From Sphingobacteriaceae bacterium GW460-11-11-14-LB5 (lineage in GTDB: Bacteria > Bacteroidota > Bacteroidia > Sphingobacteriales > Sphingobacteriaceae), in NCBI GenBank assembly GCA_002151545.1, contig CP021237.1, positions 5,890,001-5,954,000 on the forward strand: a stretch of DNA of 64,000 nt, read 5' to 3'. The notes beneath the pieces are model-generated. The model had not been told where the DNA came from. It made no database searches and saw only the letters and a program-made list of their open reading frames with translations. This document shows positions 60,898 to 64,000 of this stretch, in pieces. Numbering within the stretch: the stretch's first letter is position 1; each line of letters begins with the position of its first letter. The position numbers and the translations under genes are program-made.

Positions 60898-62796
60898 ATG
60901 GCAAATATCAAGTTAAACTTTCTTCCGTTAGATAATAATTCGTTTGATTATACAGTTTACAGAAAACTTCCAGAGGAAGAAGAAAAGTTGGATAAATCAG
61001 AGATGAGATATCCGTTCGTTGAAACTGATGGAAATCCCACAAAAGTAAATTATAACATATCTTTTAAGCCCAAAGATGGGTTTGTAGAACATGAAGTAAA
61101 TTCAGCCGATTTTTTAGGCTTAACGAAAAAATTCCTATTGCTGAAATTACTAGAAACACTCGACAGTACCTTTTGTCCATACACGTATAATCATTATAAG
61201 CGATTTACTGAAGAACAAGTTGAGTTTATTATTGAAGAATTTCCTGAAGGTAATAGAGTAGTATTTCTTACTCCCTATTATTTGGAAGAGCAAAAAAAAT
61301 TCGGGTTTCTTATAGATTTCAAATTTATCAAAAATGAAAGCACCCAGTTTAATAAACAGGTTCAACGGTTAAGTCTGAGCCTAGATGATCATTACCGTAG
61401 TAACAAGAACTATTATTCTGAAAAATACCATTTGATACAATCTTTTATTAGACTTTCCTATGGTACTTGGAGCACTTTAAATATTGGGGGAGCTAAAATC
61501 AATATTTCAGATAAACTTAACGATGTCCCTAGCTTTCTTTTGAATAAGAAAGAATATCTATTCAATGTTAATAAATCTGCTTATTCACAATTTCAGGGTA
61601 TAAGAAATTATGGCCCTTATAAAAGAATTGACGATCAAGTAATCTTTGTATTTATTTTTGAAGAGCGGTTCAAATCCTTTGCCAACCAACTTTATTTAAG
61701 CCTTATCGGAAAATTAAATCCAGGAACTTTTTCAGGATTCGAATCTATGTTTAAGATTAAATTTGGCTTGGAGAATGTAAAACAGATTAGCTTATCCAAT
61801 AATAGTCACTCCGAATTATCCAAAGTTGTAAATGAGGTCAAACAATATAATGGAGAAAATGCAAACGTTATTGGGATTTATATTGAAGACCACGATTTGG
61901 ATAACAAAGTAGCAACTTCGGCTAATTACTACTATTTGAAATACAACTTCATTAAGGAAGACATACCACTTCAAGTAGTTAATTATCGTTCTTTAGGTGA
62001 GAAAAACTCTTTAAAATGGTCAACCTCGAATGTTGCATTGGCGATTTTTTCAAAATTAGGAGGAATACCTTGGATAGTTAAGCCGAGTAATGCCAACTGT
62101 TTGATATTGGGAATAGGCAGTTCTCACAAAATTGATCCTGAAACAAAAAAAATCAGTAAATTCTTTGCTTATAGTGTGTGTTTAGATTCCAGCGGGCTCT
62201 ATAAGAGCTTAGAAGTACTTGCAGATGAGGCAGAACATGAACATTATTTGGACAAACTGCAGAAAAATTTGGTGACCATGCTAAACGACGAAAAATATAG
62301 TACCTATACATCTTGTGTTTTGCATCTACCATTCAAAATAAAACGAAAAGAAATCGACGCACTATCTAAGGCAATCCAACAGGTCACAACAATGGAGTTT
62401 ATTGTTATAAAGATCAATCTTGACAATAAATTTTTCGGATATAGCGCACACAATACCTTTGTACCTTACGAGAGTAGCTTTGTTAAATTGTCTCAACGAC
62501 AATATTTAGTATGGTTTGAAGGGCTGCTTTTTGGGAAAGAAATTGTCGATAAACGACTTGGCAATCCAGTGCACATAGAGTTTTTAAATTTACCAAATAC
62601 AAATAACATAGATGAACGGAAGTACTTACAGGATGTTTTAAATCTTTCTGGTGCAAACTGGCGAGGATTTAATGCGAAATCTGTACCTATTTCTATCTAT
62701 TATTCACAACTGATAGCAAACTACACCAAAGCTTTTGAAGATATTGAGGGTTATGATGAAAAAATACTCTCTAATGAAAGACCTTGGTTTCTTTAA
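60898..62796 (+). CDS. Prokaryotic Argonaute, catalytically inactive, without a recognisable PAZ domain
   Basis: A 632-aa protein. Residues 1-about 235 look like the N/L1/L2-type (APAZ-like) part; GPYKRIDDQVIFVFIFEERF (239-258) leads into the MID domain (about 250-390) with 5'-guide pocket residues Y344-x3-K348, Q359 and K386 (ANYYYLK, PLQVV, FSKLGG), then PIWI (about 390-632; KLGGIPWIV, LILGIGSSHK). The first catalytic Asp (normally in GID) is Gly407, and the last catalytic position (YYA-D/H) is Gln604 in YYSQLIA, so no slicing is expected. It is shorter than long pAgos (about 700-800 aa) and longer than short pAgos (about 450-500). The SIR2 gene starts 10 bp later. Probable guide-loaded invader sensor. 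Confidence 0.88.
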   Translation: MANIKLNFLPLDNNSFDYTVYRKLPEEEEKLDKSEMRYPFVETDGNPTKVNYNISFKPKDGFVEHEVNSADFLGLTKKFLLLKLLETLDSTFCPYTYNHYKRFTEEQVEFIIEEFPEGNRVVFLTPYYLEEQKKFGFLIDFKFIKNESTQFNKQVQRLSLSLDDHYRSNKNYYSEKYHLIQSFIRLSYGTWSTLNIGGAKINISDKLNDVPSFLLNKKEYLFNVNKSAYSQFQGIRNYGPYKRIDDQVIFVFIFEERFKSFANQLYLSLIGKLNPGTFSGFESMFKIKFGLENVKQISLSNNSHSELSKVVNEVKQYNGENANVIGIYIEDHDLDNKVATSANYYYLKYNFIKEDIPLQVVNYRSLGEKNSLKWSTSNVALAIFSKLGGIPWIVKPSNANCLILGIGSSHKIDPETKKISKFFAYSVCLDSSGLYKSLEVLADEAEHEHYLDKLQKNLVTMLNDEKYSTYTSCVLHLPFKIKRKEIDALSKAIQQVTTMEFIVIKINLDNKFFGYSAHNTFVPYESSFVKLSQRQYLVWFEGLLFGKEIVDKRLGNPVHIEFLNLPNTNNIDERKYLQDVLNLSGANWRGFNAKSVPISIYYSQLIANYTKAFEDIEGYDEKILSNERPWFL

Positions 62797-62806
62797 GTAA
62801 ATAATT

Positions 62807-63856
62807 ATGGAAATAAAAGGTGAAGATTTAATATTTCTTTTTGGAGCTGGGGTTAGCCTGGAAGCAGGGATACCAATTTCTAATAAGATGGTAGAAGAAA
62901 TTGAGTCTCTAGTTCGGGGAGATGCAGATTGGAAGCCATACAAAGACTTATATTTTTATTTAAGGAGTAGCATTCAGTATTCTGACGGGATAATGGGAAA
63001 ATTTGATGAGCCATTTAATGTAGAAAGATTGTTGGTGGTCATTTCTCAAATAGAAGAGAGGGAACGGAATATAATGTACCCTTTTATTGGTACTTGGAAT
63101 ATAAGACTCCTAGACTTGGCCGGCTTGAATTTCGACAATATTTCTAAGTTTAAAAAACTTATACGCAAACAATTGAATGAATGGGTAGGTCTTAGAAACT
63201 ATGATCAGGCCAGTTATTTTACTTCCTTTAGTACTTTGGCAGGAGAAGTTGGAACCTTAATTAAAGCATTTACTCTAAATTATGACCTTTGTTTTGAAAC
63301 AATTGTCGGCAGGGAAAAGGAAATTGAATTGGGATTTACTAAGGGTACAAATGAATGGCATTATTCAAATTTCGAAAATAACCATGAGAAGAGTTATAAC
63401 CTTTATAAACTTCATGGTTCTATAGATTGGTATACTGACGGTAACAAGCTGATGAAAAGTGATCGGCAGGAGCAAAATCCTGAATTGATTTTCGGAATTC
63501 AGCACAAAATGACGTCCGTCGATCCATATTTCTACTATTCATCAAAACTACGAGAAGCTTGTTTGAATGAGGCAAAATTAATCGTTGTGATTGGGTATTC
63601 TTATGCAGATGATTATGTGAATAATATTTTATCGCAGGCTTTAAATGCTCGAAGTGAATTAAGAATTTTAAACGTTGCCCCTTTATTTGAAATACAAATT
63701 GAAGATGCACGTCAAAATATCGCAAACATTTTGAAGCTTAGAAGTAAGGATCAAGTAATATGGGAGGATTATAAAGCAAAACAATTCCTTACGGAAATTA
63801 TGAATAAAGATTTCTTAGCAAACAATTTGGCTGAGCCTGATGATGTCCCTTTTTAA
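62807..63856 (+). CDS. SIR2-domain NADase effector of the Argonaute system
   Basis: A 349-aa protein with the SIR2 Rossmann core: GAGVSLEAGIP (residues 13-23, NAD binding), TLNYD (156-160, catalytic Asn158), LHGS (202-205, His203) and VVIGYSYADDYVN (260-272). No zinc Cys tetrad is present, so it belongs to the defence-type SIR2 NADases and not to protein deacetylases. The SIR2 domain fills almost the whole protein; no C-terminal APAZ domain is attached, unlike SIR2-APAZ partners of short pAgos. It is co-transcribed with the Argonaute. Expected role: NAD+ depletion and growth arrest when the Argonaute detects invading nucleic acid. Confidence 0.88.
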   Translation: MEIKGEDLIFLFGAGVSLEAGIPISNKMVEEIESLVRGDADWKPYKDLYFYLRSSIQYSDGIMGKFDEPFNVERLLVVISQIEERERNIMYPFIGTWNIRLLDLAGLNFDNISKFKKLIRKQLNEWVGLRNYDQASYFTSFSTLAGEVGTLIKAFTLNYDLCFETIVGREKEIELGFTKGTNEWHYSNFENNHEKSYNLYKLHGSIDWYTDGNKLMKSDRQEQNPELIFGIQHKMTSVDPYFYYSSKLREACLNEAKLIVVIGYSYADDYVNNILSQALNARSELRILNVAPLFEIQIEDARQNIANILKLRSKDQVIWEDYKAKQFLTEIMNKDFLANNLAEPDDVPF

Positions 63857-63887
63857 TCTTCTTCTTTCAAAAACTTAACTAAGCAAA

Positions 63888-64000
63888 ATGAAAACTATTA
63901 ACATTAAAACAGACTCTTCAATTACAGCAGTTCCAGTATTAATTCCTTTTCAAGGGTCACCAACTGACGATTTTATAAATGGTGAAGAAATTATTATTCA
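63888..64000 (+). CDS. Third ORF of the Argonaute operon, cut by the window edge
   Basis: An ATG at 63888, 31 bp after the SIR2 stop, opens a frame of 37 codons to the window end: MKTINIKTDSSITAVPVLIPF followed by an acidic stretch (DDFINGEEIII). No stop, no domain recognised. Same strand and close spacing make it a likely co-transcribed member, possibly an accessory subunit or the start of an unrelated gene. Confidence 0.55.
   Translation, partial: MKTINIKTDSSITAVPVLIPFQGSPTDDFINGEEIII

Overview
The window looks like the chromosome of a Sphingobacteriaceae member of the Bacteroidetes, most like Pedobacter. The evidence is the set of SusC/SusD pairs, the FecI/FecR regulator pair, a T9SS-type C-terminal domain, promoter boxes of the Bacteroidetes TAnnTTTG type, Bacteroidetes-type carotenoid genes (CrtYcd cyclase, CrtZ) and moderate-to-low GC. 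No species can be fixed from the sequence alone.

Layout. 1-6.0 kb: a minus-strand tetR-tolC-MFP-RND efflux operon. 6.1-9.9 kb: a CrtZ-type carotenoid hydroxylase, then small exported proteins and a TlpA-like thioredoxin; a 92-bp segment that includes the crtZ 3' end is repeated upstream of two paralogous genes. 10-15 kb: MurB, an ECF sigma factor, and carotenoid genes crtI and crtYcd without crtB. 15.4-20.5 kb: a cytochrome b5-like protein, a PfkB kinase, and an accessory zone at a tRNA-Asn gene with duplicated tRNA pieces, a GIY-YIG nuclease, small genes and an IS3-family element with a frameshifted orfB. 20.5-34.6 kb: a polysaccharide utilization locus (sulfatase, SusD remnant, ECF sigma/FecR, SusC/SusD, two alpha-galactosidase-like enzymes). 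34.7-41.5 kb: an ankyrin protein, a very large secreted metallophosphoesterase and a diheme cytochrome c peroxidase. 42.2-45.6 kb: an ArsR-controlled stress cassette, DUF4256 and GNAT genes. 46-49.7 kb: an Oar-like TonB-dependent receptor and a 52-aa exported peptide. 49.8-59.3 kb: a probable aminophosphonate gene cluster (XRE-cupin regulator, phosphodiesterase, a broken phosphonatase-like HAD gene, DUF5690 transporter, TIGR03364-type oxidoreductase, SusC/SusD), with a shared 17-bp motif upstream of three of its units.

59.4-64 kb: a second tRNA-Asn copy followed by tandem repeats, a 5'-truncated DUF932 gene and, as the most interesting item, a two- or three-gene prokaryotic Argonaute operon. 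Its Argonaute (632 aa) has a recognisable MID 5'-guide pocket and a PIWI fold in which at least two of the four catalytic residues are replaced. Ten bases downstream lies a stand-alone SIR2-type NADase gene, followed by a third ORF cut by the window edge. This has the form of an abortive-infection system in which an inactive Argonaute senses invader nucleic acid and switches on NAD+ depletion.

All assignments come from reading motifs by eye. No database searches were run, and residue positions marked 'about' are approximate.
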